Shown: positions 35,595-47,967, numbered from the stretch's first letter. The stretch is DNA of 64,000 bases from Breviolum minutum Mf 1.05b.01 (GCA_000507305.1 DF240729.1:6662-70661), one strand, 5' to 3'. Notes: a model not told the origin generated them from the sequence alone. Program-made: numbers and translations.

Positions 35595-35855
35595 CTTCAG
35601 ACCGCCTGCATGCACATCCTCGCAAACCAGCAGAGTTTCGTGCAACAAATCTCTTTGAACTTGCCAACACCGTTGCTGCAGATTGACACTTCGTACTTCG
35701 GCAAGGAGCAAAGCGCAAACTGCGAGACCGACATCAGCAGCGGGTGCACAACGAAGTCGCAATGTCTCGCCGCGTGCTGTTGGTGTACACGGCCCTGTTG
35801 TGGCCTCGGCACAAGGCTGCCGCAACATCGCGGAATGAACCAGCCATGATGTTTT
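35595..35855 (-). CDS. GC-rich coding segment, frame uncertain
   Basis: After a strong acceptor (ACATTTGCAG) the minus strand is open in more than one frame for 110-261 nt. The longest reads LRLRCAPAADVGLAVCALLL and so on to AAG before GAGTGC. The segment is clearly more GC-rich than its flanks, which supports coding, but frame and strand cannot be decided by eye. Confidence 0.4.
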
Positions 35856-36180
35856 CTGCAAATGTAGGAGCAAACCCAACGGCAAAACACATATCTTATT
35901 ATCATCATACATACTCTATGTATATGAAATGTTTCTAGAATATACAGTAACATCATGCAATCACACAATCATTTTTCCTTTATTTTAGTGGGCTTTGTTT
36001 TGAGTTTGCCCCCACACACAGCAAATTCGATGTCATTAACTCTGTGCCGTTCCTCTTTCACCGTCCCATTGAGGCTAATGCCAATAGACGGCCAAAGGAG
36101 TCGGTCATATTCCTGCAGCTTCAGATCGCTGAATGCTGTGAATGGTGTCAAATGATATGTAAAATATATAAACAATTTAA

Positions 36181-36235
36181 TATAAAATANTATAATATTA
36201 TATTATATATATTATATATATATATATATATCTAC
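36181..36235. repeat. AT microsatellite with an undetermined base
   Basis: TATAATAT/TA repeats with one N at 36190, probably a short assembly gap or unresolved copy number. Confidence 0.85.
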
Positions 36236-37027
36236 AATATAGCTGGCTGTATATCAAAACCTTCCCTGTAATGGGAACAACTCTTTCTACGTTGCGCAAA
36301 GCTTTGAAACAAATTCATCCAAGAATCAAAGAGCCGTGCTGAAAGGATCCAAAAAAGTAAAACACCTGCCGCAGCCTCACATGAGTATTGAAAATCAAAG
36401 GCAGGATGTTGAAAGCATTGAAGGTTTCCAGGACTTGATCAAAAGTGAGGAAAGTTCAGACCACATCAATCCATTGTCCAATCCATCTATTGGGTCACAA
36501 GCCGAAAGCACCTCTCGATGGTGCATTTATCATCTGCAGATTCCTTGCCAACTTCATAGGTCAGAGTTGCCCAGCAGTCCTGTCCAGGCAGACTTGAGCA
36601 ACAAACCCAAGCAAAACTAAGCATGCCTGTGCAACTGCATGATGTAGAACTGAGGTGTGCAATGCCCAGCATGTTTACAGCCTTGCCTGGTTTCCATTTA
36701 GCAACTGGAATCGGATAATGTCTGGCTTTGGGGAGAGGCTTTCATTGCAAACGCATTGAGCCAGCTCCACATTGCTACTGCTTAGCATCCTTAAAAGCAC
36801 ATTGGCTTGGGTCAGACTCATGTTTCCCTTGTTGTTGGCGGTGTGAATCTCGAGGATTAGGAAATGCTGAATCTCTGAAGCTAAATCTGTAGAATCAAAT
36901 ACGCAATCCTATTTTGCACACGCGAGCCCGTCAAGATGCATGGCACAGCACGCTCATCGAACGCTGGTGGCAGCAAAAATGGGATGTGCATGCTTTCAAC
37001 AAAATGTGCAATGAAGTTGACAGCTCT

Positions 37028-38027
37028 TCAAACCTTATGGCACGCTTGTACCACAAGAGCAGCACGACCCTGTGCACCAAGCATGAAAGAAGGTGCTCCC
37101 GGTACGACGCCGCGGGCACGACACCCGCATGCTGGGGGATGTTTGTGTGGGTGTGGTTGCGAATGGCTGCTGTGGCACACTGTCCATGCTAAGTCATATC
37201 CAAGCTGCACTCGCCGTGTCACAGGACTGACTGGTTGCGGGTCGATAATTCGAAGGACCACGCCTTCCAAGACCAAGGGCACGATCGATATTCAAGGAAC
37301 AAGCAACGCATAGCAACGCCAGTACAATCAATCCCTCCAAAAATCTTCAAGCCTCCACAGCTGTCCAGCACATCGTAGGGCTGTCCACGCTTCGGTTTTG
37401 CCAAAAGATACAAAATGCATTCCCAGCCATCGGGCACAACAAGATCTGGAGTAAAGTAGGACTGATCCTGGACCGCCGCAGCATTCTGAGACCAGTTCTT
37501 TTCGTTTTTTTCTTTGCTCCAGTCATGTTCTACGAATCCGTACATCATCGTGTCTTGCAGCTTTCGGACTAAGGCAGCAATCAAACATATCAAACTACAA
37601 ACTCGATAAGCAGAATGCAAGAAATTGAACTTAAAGCCAAAAATACTATGATGCTACGTACTGAATGCCATATAGGGTGCCCTGCAACACACTTGCACAT
37701 CACAAAACATATCGCAGCTTACCAGGATCGTAGTGTCCAGCTGTATTGACACCAATGGGCAGGAGCGAAGCGCCCGATTTGCACCGTGTTACAACATCAT
37801 AAAACAACCATTGGTTAGCCAATACAAGCAGATCGGAAATTACAATGCTTCACAAATCCAAATTCCAGATTTTGGAGACCTACCAAAAAATAATGCTTTG
37901 TAGGTAAATAGTGTCGGAAATGTCTGGCCAATTGGGTTCTAACTCATCCAGGTGTCTAAACCCAGCATGGAGACGGTACTTGGAAACCCTCGCATGGTCG
38001 TTTCTTCCAGATCGTCTCCTGCACAGG
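37028..38027 (-). CDS. Paralogue 2 of an unrecognised domain family
   Basis: Exons 37847-37723, 37553-37353 and 37263-37028 join in phase 1. Exon 38027 to about 37962 (GDDLEETTMRGFPSTVSMLG) probably precedes them. They read DLLVLANQWLFYDVVTRCKS, then AGHYDP + DTMMYGFVEHDWSKE, then FTPDLVVPDGWECIL and YDVLDSCGG. A GC-AG intron of 89 nt (GGAG|GCTTGAAG) interrupts the last block, which resumes as VVLRIIDPQPVSPVTRRV exactly where paralogue 1 is continuous. The stop is at 37028. The first exons contain a small-domain pattern with conserved-looking aromatic residues, but no known family was recognised. Confidence 0.68.
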
Positions 38028-38059
38028 CTTGGAAAGATCAAATTTGGAATGCAAGTCAA

Positions 38060-41000
38060 CACCTGAGAAACATATCATTCAGATCCATTCAGTCATTCAG
38101 TCATTCAGCCTCTTCCCTCTTCCCCCCCATGTCTTCCATCACCCTTTGCAGTATTTGAATTTGCATCAACTCCCAGAAGATTGGAGGGTACCCCTGTACG
38201 ACTCCCAATAAATTTTGATATCATAGCTCAAAGCAGTACACTGACTTTACATCTTCATCTGGGTGGTCTTTCTTTCCAACCCCGTTTTCAAAAGCCTATC
38301 AAAACATCAACATCTTTCAGATTCAAGCGCACGCGTGATTCTGCTGTCCTGCTTAAACAGGGATCTAAAGCTTGGGGATGAATCAAAGGGAATGAAAAGG
38401 CCTAGAGATGGAGATAAAAAAGGAAACCTACAAACAACATCAAACAAGATAATAATAACATGAACAAAATTTTTAATGATCAATTGACTGTGAGAAAACT
38501 AAATTCAAGCTAGACACATAGGGAGACGCATGAACCCAGGTTGAAAAGAAAAGTGTCTCTGCGTGCGTGCGGAATCCAATCAAAATGTTGCTAAAAAACA
38601 CGAAAGCAATCAGGCGTGCCAAAGTCATCGATGAGGGAAGGCCAGCCAGGGGTTAAAACCAAGCCTGAAAACTGACCAGAAATGAAACCTTCGAAGATAT
38701 CATCAAGATGAGATCGTATTGAATATCAATTGTTTGAGCTCTATGTACTATGTACCCAACCATTCTCAGGGTGTCATGAAGATAGACTGTATATTCTACT
38801 CCCCCGAATTAAGGCGAGGACGTGTCCTTTCTTTTGCAAGTATTGAACAGCAATGAATGCAAGGAGAGCAAGGATCAAAGCTGCGCAACCCAAGAGCACC
38901 AAGGTAACCTAGGCACGTGTGCCACTATGTGCCACTAGCAAACAATTGGCACAAGATATGCCTTTTTGGAGCAACTGCATGCAATTGATGTACCTTCAGA
39001 ACATTTCAGAACTCTGATGTCAATCGTGTGGCATTAAGAGTATGGTTCAGATTAAATTATCAGACTATCAGATACTATCAGTAGTTCGTCGAATTTCGCA
39101 GCAACATGTAATTGATGAGTCTTGCAAAGCTAAACCTTTGTGGATTCAATGCACCTGAAACCAAGCAACGGAAGAATAGTCGGAGGAAGTCTCTTGTGAA
39201 GCTGACTGAAAGAGCAAAGCTAGTTGGTCTAAGACAAAAGACTTATTTGCCTCGCATTGCGCAATGACAGGAAGAAGCCAAAGATTGGATCTGCCTAGAT
39301 ATGCTATAGTTAAAACATGTTTAAACCAATCATGAACCGGAGACATCCACTAGGAAAGCGCCTAGCGGCCTAGCGCCTAAAACAAAGATATGGAACGCAC
39401 ACCGACTACAGTTATTTAAGTAAATCATAGTAAATCAATGTGTAATTGATTGAATTTATTGAATATAGAAAATAGTGAATCCTGGATAATGAATACACAA
39501 ATTCATGCTTTTGCGCGACCCCCTCGAGAGTATACCATAGCGGGGGCGTCCGCACACACACCACCGGAACATACCTCATGTATGATCATATATTATATGA
39601 TCTATCCATATAAACCATCCTAAACATGGAAGTGCATTGGACTGAAAAATGCACATTGAATACACGAAGAAACATTGAATACACAGCAGTGCCAGGGGAA
39701 GCTGTGTAACTTTCATGTGCAAACAAACCTTCAGTTCCAAAGTTTTCCCTTGCAAGAAGGCGACGGCTACACCACGATACAGAATGATACGGAATAGAAC
39801 CCTTTGCGAGGCTTTCGAGATAACATGGTCTTGGATTGAGCTGACTACTATTTTGAAGGATTGATCAGCAACTACTTCATCACGCTTCATTTGTCGTGCT
39901 GGCCTATTCTGGAAACAACACGAACGTGATGCTCTCCAAGTTGCAAAGGAAGGCACACCCTTGAACTCCACATTCCGCTGGATTAAGGATCTCGCTGAAA
40001 GATCACAAGTCGAGCCCATGGGATCTGGGCTTGGGTCAGATTTGGCAAGTTGCACAATTGCAAGGGAACACAGAACTCCTGTGCTTCGCCTGTGGTCATT
40101 GGAGCCCATGCATCCCACAAGGTGTGCAAAAAAGAATACGCTCGACTGGCAAAGGTAAGGTTCCAGGTAAGATGATTTTCCAGCGCGGGCAAGCCTAGGC
40201 TTACAGCTTAGGGCTTAGCACTGCACGCAATCGTGGAATGGTTTGCCCTCTGTATGCCATGTTGGCATTCAAATGAGCCAATGGAGCTCCAAGTGGCTAG
40301 ACTAGACATTGTGCCCTTAACGTAGTGTCCAGCAAACTCGACTTTTAGTATCTTTACAAGCTCACGAACAATCACAGAAAAAGATGAACAAGAAATACAA
40401 TTTTGTAAGCTCAAGGGTTGCCATTTTCTTTCACGTGGTTTTGTCACTAAGAAGGTTCTCCAGCTTCACAGTGCATCAAACAAATTCCTGTAAATCATCC
40501 AAGGAGCCTTCGGCCCAATCCCGAACTGCGTGCTTGGGCCAAATGCAGCAGAAAACACGAATTGTTGGGCAGTACGCTTTACATTCAAACCTCCTGCAGA
40601 GACTGTATTGAAATAGCATGCCTCTACTTATCATTTCATACCATTTCCAGTACCCCTGGCACTTCGCAAATCAAGGAGAACATGTGCTTATTCGATCTCC
40701 ACTCTCCATCTTCTGGAGGTGAAATAACAGTGTAAGGCTAGGGCCTGTCCCCGTTTACTGTAGATGCGAGACCATCAAACATGAGGCATGGACCATAGTG
40801 GCAACTCGCACGGTGGCACCTGGAGTCTATGGTCAGATTGGCCTGGCACTTCCCCTATGCATACTGCGCACCAAAAATACAAGGTATCTTCCTCACCCTT
40901 ACACCTGTTGAATCCCACCTTCTCAGAGGGCATCAGCACCGTGACCTCTGATCTCAGGCTGCTCAAACAAATTTCAGACCCCACGCAACGGCACCTCTGC

Positions 41001-41270
41001 TACGGAACCCGGAAAAAAAAAACTCTGTGGAGGAACCTCACCAAAACTGAGTCACCCGGGTCACCAGGCCTTATCCTCTAGAAGCTGCTCAGCATCCTGA
41101 GCAACAAAAAAGTTCAAGGCTAATCAAGCAGCCTTGCTGTGGTTGATGCATCTTTGGGGGTTGCGTGGTGCTGAAGATCGGGATGCAAAAGAAAACAAGG
41201 TGTTTGTTGATCCCAATGGCTCTCGGAGCAAATGTGATCATTGCTTGTGATATCATTGCTTTTGGTCTTC
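38060..41270. other. Stretch without a chainable gene
   Basis: A 180-codon minus frame at 40118-39576 is the longest open frame, but it shows neither domain nor clear splice pair and overlaps other open frames. A minus segment near 40930-40950 (VTVLMPSEKVGFN before GTGTAAG) may be an exon. The rest appears non-coding. Confidence 0.35.
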
Positions 41271-41280
41271 TAAACGAAAG

Positions 41281-41466
41281 TCAAGCATGAAACACAATCG
41301 ACTTCATACCAAGGCCTACAGTAGGTTTTGGATCAATAGCACTGTCAGGAAAGGTTGCAGGAAGAGCCTCTGGAAGGCTCGCTGCCATCTCCTCAGGCCT
41401 GCAGTGCATAGAGTCTAGAGCGTGGTCATTTTGTGAAATGTGATCAGCGGAAAATGTTTCCAACAA
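41281..41466 (-). CDS. Possible C-terminal exon, unrecognised
   Basis: The minus frame, possibly from an acceptor TGCACTGCAG, reads RPEEMAASLPEALPATFPDS and continues to KSIVFHA-stop. It is acidic and Pro/Ala-rich. It lies 1 kb downstream of the hydrolase stop at 42488 on the same strand, with no linking exon found. Confidence 0.4.
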   Translation of the reverse strand: MLETFSADHISQNDHALDSMHCRPEEMAASLPEALPATFPDSAIDPKPTVGLGMKSIVFHA

Positions 41467-42487
41467 ACCAGAATCAATCGTCCTGCATTCTATAGTTTAC
41501 TCTCGAATATGTTCTTGATGTTGGATTCTGACTAGCATAGTGGGGATTCTGCCCTGTCAAACAAGCTTGCGCATCTGAATAACGTAGGCGGTCCCAAATC
41601 ATCTTCTTAGACAGTCATCTCAGAAAAGACAAGTCATACTGCAGAAGAAAAAAATCATTACTCAATCTCAAACCCCCGAATCCGGGAATCCCAAACTGTG
41701 TATCATCCAGAAACATCATACCAATCAACATCCAACAATAAATGAATGTATTTGTTTGCTGCCCAGTCAACTTTCAAGCCCTGGACACTGTCACAGCTTC
41801 TGCCTCTGCCAAGGCAACATTTACTGCACATAAGTTCTTGTCTCCATGCACTGAAAAAATAAGTGATAGTATATGCACATAATATGCTCAAGGAGTCTCA
41901 AGGGAACCGCTAAAGAGACAAGCAGCCAAAACAAAAACCCAACAATGCAGAGAGAAACTGAATGGACTTATAATTCATTATACTTCACTATAATTCTATC
42001 CAGGTCTTTATCGTGCCTCTGTAGCCTTCTGCTTCAAATGCCGAAGGGCTTCTTTTGTTTGCCTCTTTAAATGCTGGTGTTTGCTGGAAAAGTTCTTGCA
42101 TATGCAAGGGGCAGTGTTGGCTGAGCTTCCTGCTCAATGGTTTCTGCTCCCTGCAGAAGCTGATCTTTTGTGGGGTGCTGCTTCACCTCTCAGTCGTGCG
42201 TCAAAGATTGGTGATTGGTTGCGAGATGGTTAAAGGGCTGTGCATGGTTTTTGTTGACTCATTTCCCTGCTCAACTCTGCACACTAATCTGCATGTCCCC
42301 GATTTTTCTTCCACATCCTCCAGCATCGTCAAATATATAACTCCACACTATTTTCGCTATGTTGCAGGATGTTCTAAACAAAAATGCCAAGCAGCCGCCA
42401 CACACCTTGCAGGTACATGCCTGATCCACTTGACGAAGCCAGTTAACGCGACCTACATCGACCTATACGATATAACGCTTTGTTTAA

Positions 42488-45143
42488 TTAAAGAAGCGGC
42501 ATATCACGAATTGCCGATTGACCAAACCTGCCCCGCAGCATCCATCCTGCCAAAAATGAGGCTGGGCCAATGCAAGCAACAAGGAGTAGGACCAGCTCAT
42601 TCGCAAATCTTGGTTCGGCTGACTCCAGGGTGGTGTCAGTCTGAATTGATCTCTGCTGTCGATTGTGTCCATTCTGCTTCTCCTCCCCAAGTGAAGTTCT
42701 CATTTCCTCGATGTGCCCAAGTCTTTGAATACGAGGCCCGGCAATCTTGCTCTTTGGCACAGGTGGCTTTATAGGCTGCCCCTCTTTGAAATATCTGACC
42801 ACATCTTGGGCTACAAGGACCTTTGCAGCAGCACCACGCATCACCTCAATAGCATTGAAGTGTTGTTTGCTGGCAGTGGAGACGCCATCTTCGATCAGTA
42901 CCACATCATATTGAAGGCTGAAGGCATGGAAGGCGGTGGAAATGATACAATCATCCGTCCAGGCACCAACCTGCAAGGTGAAAATGGACCCTAGCTGTAA
43001 CGATTCCTGGGGAATTCATTGGTAGAATTGCCTGGATATACTCACCAAACAATAACCCAAGAATATCTGGAATACTCATCGTTGTGTATTAACTTGTGTA
43101 TATATCGAGGTACAGTATACTGTACAATATACAGTATGCTTGCATGAAGCATGGTACAAGGCTCAGATTCAATCAATGCCCGCTGTGGTTTAAACCGGGC
43201 AGACTCTGGATCCTCACACACTTTACAGGCAGCGTCGCCTGAACAACTGTATCAACCCCAAGCTTCTGCAGCTCAGAGTGTAATGTGCCTCAGCTCATCA
43301 TTCCGACGCATTTTGACCACATGGCCTTCTGTGCTTTGAGCAACTAGAAATATCATGTCTATGTCTATATCATGTCTTACCTTGTGGTCTATTTTTCTCT
43401 GGACTGCCTTGGCCATCTGGCACCAGCCACTTCATTGGTGACTCATCAAACATATCCAGGGAGTAGCTCTTGTGCATCACACGTTTCTTTTCTTCCAGCG
43501 TCTTCGGAGCTACTTCGGGGAGCACATCCTTAATGTCAGTTCAAGACCAACAAGCCTGCATCTGCAGCTGAACAACTATTTCCTGAATGAATATTATGAA
43601 TACCAAGCACTCTCAAAATGAACATGATTTTTTTGCCAGGGCAAAATGAAGATGATTGCCGCATTCAATTATATCCCTCAGTGTACATCACATGCACAAT
43701 GACATGATAGAATCAAATGACGCACATCCATGCAAATCCAAGAACACATCCAGATTAACACTTGCTGTCGAGCTTCCCCGCCATTTGGCTTGTGATTGTA
43801 CAATGCATTCAACGAGGTGTTCCACCTGAATTCAACAATTTTCATGTGATCAAAGGATGGAAAAAACCACTTCTTCCAACATTTTCTGTTTTTTTTTGGT
43901 TCGACCAGGCCCTCAGGTCCCTGCCCAATAGGACCATAGAAGCGATCCATGGAATTAAAGAAGCCATCTTCTGGACCCCAGCGCCACCAGGTACTCCAAA
44001 AGATTGGAAGATTGGCCTTTTTGAAGCAAACAGAGACATAGCTGGGAAGCTAAAAGGCGACATGCCTTTTGAAGCCGCCAAACCACACTGCTACATTCAC
44101 TTCATTTGCATATAAAGCAGTATTCTGTTGCATGCCGTTTTGGATGGCCATACAGCACATTATAGCACATTCAAACTATATAGATTCAATGGCAAGTATG
44201 TTGTATGCCAAACGGCTGACAGCACATGAATCCCACAACGCTCCAAAGCCATACAAATCTTACGTGTCACCACAAACAGCTGGATTTTCTTTCCTGTTTC
44301 AATGCATTTCACTTGATCTGTCACCCCACTGCTTACCCAATGCCTCTCGAAACACTTGAAGCAGAGCCGTTATTGATGGCACGATTCCTTGTACATAGTC
44401 TCGGTACTCGACCTCACAACCGATGTCCAAGCTGGTGCATCAATGGTCGCAATATCGGCAATACAAGATGCAATCCACAAGTAGCTGGCACTGGATAAAT
44501 CATGATACGTAACCATTCAAAACTATACACTTGACATGCGCGACAGAGGGCCTGCATGTCATCAATGAGCAAGGCCATCGTTCGCTTTCTGTCACTCAGC
44601 TCATAGGCACCTGCATTTCAATGATGGCATCTGGGTATCCAAGCATCAAAACAATCAGCACTCAGGGATGCTGAGGCTATGCAAAAAAAGTAAACCCTAA
44701 ATATTCCAGAAATCCCAAGGTTCTAAACCTTCAATAAGATCCAGCTGGGCAGCCAAGGCACACCAAAAATCCGTCAAATATTCAAATTGCAGCGGGTTTC
44801 GTTGGCCGGTTGCAGACATCCCATGGACCTTTCAACAGGTTGCAAAATGTGTGAAAATCAAGGCATGGCTTGGAGAAATTGCAAGACTTGTATGCAGTTG
44901 CCCATGCTTGTACCATGTTGTATCTCATATCTTTGCAACATAAGCGTGCACAAGAAACCAGAAATAGTCAAATACACCCCAAGAGGCAAAATATAAACGA
45001 GCTACATTGTTCACATTTGCAGCTGCCATCTGGTTGAAGTCTTGCTCACCCTCCTTCGCAATCTTTGGCAATGGATTCTCACCAGGCCCCAATTGAGCAT
45101 GTGCGAGAGTCAAGAGCGGCAAGCTGCACCAAAGGCAAACCAT
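42488..45143 (-). CDS. Secretory, membrane-anchored isochorismatase-like hydrolase
   Basis: Eight exons chain in phase: 45143-45006, 44828-44729, 44610-44552, 44412-44344, 44016-43906, 43528-43381, 43343-43239 and 42970-42488, about 403 residues. The start MVCLWCSLPLLTLAHAQLG is a signal peptide. The isochorismatase fold follows: TMALLIDDMQ carries the catalytic Asp, IVPSITALLQVFREANLPIF matches the first helix and strand, GHVVKMRR gives the Lys, and VGAWTDDCIISTAFHAF gives the nucleophilic Cys. A C-terminal helix (LVLLLVACIGPASFLAGWML) anchors it. Family members hydrolyse isochorismate, nicotinamide or related amides and esters; the substrate here is unknown. GC donors end exons 3, 4 and 7. 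Exon 7 needs a one-base shift near 43285 to keep frame, either a frameshift or one more tiny intron. Confidence 0.85.
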
Positions 45144-45462
45144 CGCGCTGAGGCAGGAAAAGCACCTCAACAAAGACTCCTAGAAACCCCTGAGCAACGA
45201 AGGCAGCTGCGACCACCGGTATGCACGCGTCTCTGTATGTCTCTCTGCATATTTCACTTCCAAGTGGTGTGAGTCACTGAGTTTGCAATAGTTTGGGCCT
45301 CCTTTTTCTCAGTTCTGAAGGACATAAAGAAACTTGTAGGGGAATGTCAACAAATTGAATAGCCACAAAGCAAAATTGCCACTGGGCCTTTGTATCAGCC
45401 TCCTTTGGCAATGGTTCTTCAGGAACCTGGCAAATGCACATCTGAAAGCCACAAATCACGAA

Positions 45463-46182
45463 TTAAACTCCTGCCTGGCCGGCCTCTTTTGACCCTGTCT
45501 TGACGTCATTCTGCTCCTTTTCACTTTTCGCAGTGTCTGGAGCGGACATCTTTGGTTTCTTCTTGACAGGTTCTGGAGCAGCCTCCAATCCAGTCAGTCG
45601 AAGGTGGATAATCAACAGGAAAAATGATAAGAAAACGCACAAACATTCGGCCTTGTGAGCACCATTGGCTTTCAGATCCTTTTCCTTCGGGCGCTTCTTG
45701 CTATCCTGAGATGCTCCCCCGTACATACCTGGAAATAACCCGTTGCAACTTTCAACTCGCAGGGGTGCCTTATCTTTCTCTTGCTCCACAGACTTTCTAA
45801 GGTTTGGACCGTTTCAGTTTTATCTTTCTGCTTGGCCTGTACCATACGTAGTGATCCATCTGAGTCGTCAATCTGTTGCCAAAGCGTCACATCAGATCTC
45901 ACAATTGGAAAACACTTTCTTCAATGCCTTCCCTGCCTCGCACTTGGAACCTTTTGGTGTGTTTAGACATTGTTAAGACCAGGCATGTCAAAGCAGCTGG
46001 ATGTCCCCACTACACAACACTACACATCCTCAGCATTGCGGGCCCACCTTTGTGGCTTGCTTGGTCGAATCCTTTGAATCTTTCTTTGGAGCCTCTTTGC
46101 GCTCCTTCTCCGATGTCTTGCTCTTTTTTGGGTTTTCTTTTGATTCTTTTGGCTCCTTAGCCACCTTTCCCTTGACCTCCAT
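45463..46182 (-). CDS. Lysine-rich low-complexity protein
   Basis: The first exon, 46182-46048, starts MEVKGKVAKEPKESKENPKK and ends at AAG|GTGGGC. The last exon, 45582-45463, is AAPEPVKKKPKMSAPDTAKS through KEAGQAGV-stop. A middle exon ends at 45652 (DSKKRPKEKDLKANGAHK, GC donor AAG|GCCGAAT). A further segment, about 45898-45735, reads VTLWQQIDDSDGSLRMVQ. After VQ, two splice routes fit: a 53-nt GC-AG intron, or reading on to YFQ and removing a 23-nt GTATGT...CTCAG intron. The protein is Lys/Glu/Ser/Pro-rich throughout, as in dinoflagellate chromatin or RNA-associated tails, but no domain is visible, so function is open. Confidence 0.6.
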
Positions 46183-46189
46183 GTCTCAA

Positions 46190-47420
46190 GGCAAGTTGCA
46201 TGGACTTTAAAGCCAGAACCAATTGATGTCCCTAAAGTGCAAAGCTGCATCTATTTTGCTACCTCTGCTTTCGAGGCCTCTTTCCCTTTTGTTTCTGCCT
46301 GCAATTTACGGCAGCCATGAGCTGAGCAGGTTCTCGCGCGTTCACTCCCAATCATGTGTTATGCGCTGGCCTGGGACATCTCTTTAATCACACTGTAGTT
46401 ACTGCTCTTAGTTTCATGTGAATGGAAAAATCCATGTGTGCTATATTCTGTATGCTTATGCTGCCACTTGTTTATGAGCGTTTATATCATTTATACTGAC
46501 TATACCCGCCCGTGCTCTTGGAGCAAAGCGGCCAACCTCCCAATAGCTACACATATTGCACAGCAGCGATCACTCCAAATTTGCACCTGTGGAGCATGTC
46601 TCGGCTCGTTTCCTTTGGCCTGTGGAAGGTGCAACAATTTGCAAAGATCCAGGATCTGGGATTGAAGTTAGCAGTTTCCCATTGGAGACATTGTAACATA
46701 TTGTCACGACAACTCTGCAACATCAGGTTTGTGTTCCTGTCCTACACGCATCACCCCTAAAAAAAACAACGCTGATTCTGATGATATGTCAAGCATTGCT
46801 CCGCAAAGCTCCTGCCCTGGGGCAATCACTCACCAACACAGAGACTCACACGCACACACACATGCACTGAATGGAGTTTTGGGTAGGCTGCTGTCAATAT
46901 GTTGCACTGCCACATGTGAAGTGTGTGAAACAAGCCTCTAGTTGCCAACCGTCTTGACTTCTTGAGTTACAAACTTCATTTTTCCGATGCTGGGAAACAA
47001 GTCATGAAACATCCCTTGGAAAACATGCATGCCACAGCATCAATACAGTGTTTCAACAAATCAACATGTTGAGGTTGATGATCAGGTAGTCAAGGTGATC
47101 AGCCTTGATATCCTCTACAAACGGCAGTAGATTCGTTGGAGCCGTGGCCCCTGCTGCAAATGAACATGGTGGAGCTCTACACGATGCGATAGTGTTCTGA
47201 GGGATTTCCCTGCTGCAAATGGAAATGTCCATGAATGTCCTGAGTGTACATGCTGTATTGGAAGGATTCGTTGTCTATGTCTTTATGTCTTTACTTGGTT
47301 AAGATGATCTGAAGATCAGACAGCATTCCACCCGCTCAAGTGATCTTCCGATCTTCCTACCCAAACCTAGCGACCTACTGTAGGGGTTGGGAGGTGCCAA
47401 TGCTGTGTATTCTGTCACCT
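46190..47420. other. Intergenic, no gene seen
   Basis: It lies between the stop of the 93-residue gene at 47427 and the start of the lysine-rich gene at 46182. A short CACACA run lies near 46852. No splice-bordered frames were found, so this may hold the processing region between two tandem genes. Confidence 0.5.
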
Positions 47421-47426
47421 TTTGTG

Positions 47427-47967
47427 TCAGGCATATAAAAAATCCTTCCCCAAGGACATCCTCCCCTCACTTTCAATCAACGTGGCCTTTTTAGCATCAC
47501 CGCTAGAGGTGGCACCAGTCACCATTGCTTTTTCCTCACGAATTGATCTGCAAACTTGCCTGCGGAATGCCATTACATGTTCCCCTTTGCTGAGAAGTCG
47601 ACAGAGCTCTTAGGCGCCCCTTCCTTCTTCCATTGCTTTAGAATCTCAATGTCCTTCTCAATATCCTGAAGCAAAATCCAACTGAGCAGGCCCAAGCTGC
47701 ATTTCCCGTGTAAGTATCATCAATTTAAACAAAGTTCAACAATTTGAACAAGCAAAGTCGGCCCATCACAGGCAATTCCCTCTACAAATCAAAGCGCAGT
47801 CCTTCCGTCTGTCAGGATCAGTCTCCTCACAGAGTGATCTACTATGATCAACTGGTTTTTACCACATTTCACTGCGTTCGCTTCGCTGAAATCTTTTGAA
47901 AGCTTGCCTTGATCAAGTCACGGAGACGTTCAGCCTCGATCCAAGAAAACCATTTGCCGAAGGCCAT
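47427..47967 (-). CDS. 93-residue charged protein, complete
   Basis: Exon 1, 47967-47908, starts MAFGKWFSWIEAERLRDLIK directly after an in-frame TAA and ends at a GC donor (AAG|GCAAGC). Exon 2, 47665-47577, reads DIEKDIEILKQWKKEGAPKS... in phase 0. Exon 3, 47559-47427, reads VCRSIREEKAMVTGATSSGD... and ends GKDFLYA-stop. Exons 2 and 3 are separated by only 17 nt (GTAATGGCATTCCGCAG), which contains an in-frame TAA and restores phase when removed; an acceptor 12 nt later (TTTGCAG) also fits. The N-terminal half is an amphipathic or coiled helix. No family was recognised. Confidence 0.65.

Noticed and set aside
39576-40118. 180-codon minus-strand open frame
   Set aside because: Its length is unusual by chance, but it is crossed by other open frames, has no recognisable domain and lacks a clear acceptor and donor pair.
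42055-42774. 239-codon plus-strand open frame, longest after the transporter
   Set aside because: Its second half is antisense to the hydrolase's last exon, its composition is not domain-like and no motif was seen. A plus-strand gene cannot be fully excluded.
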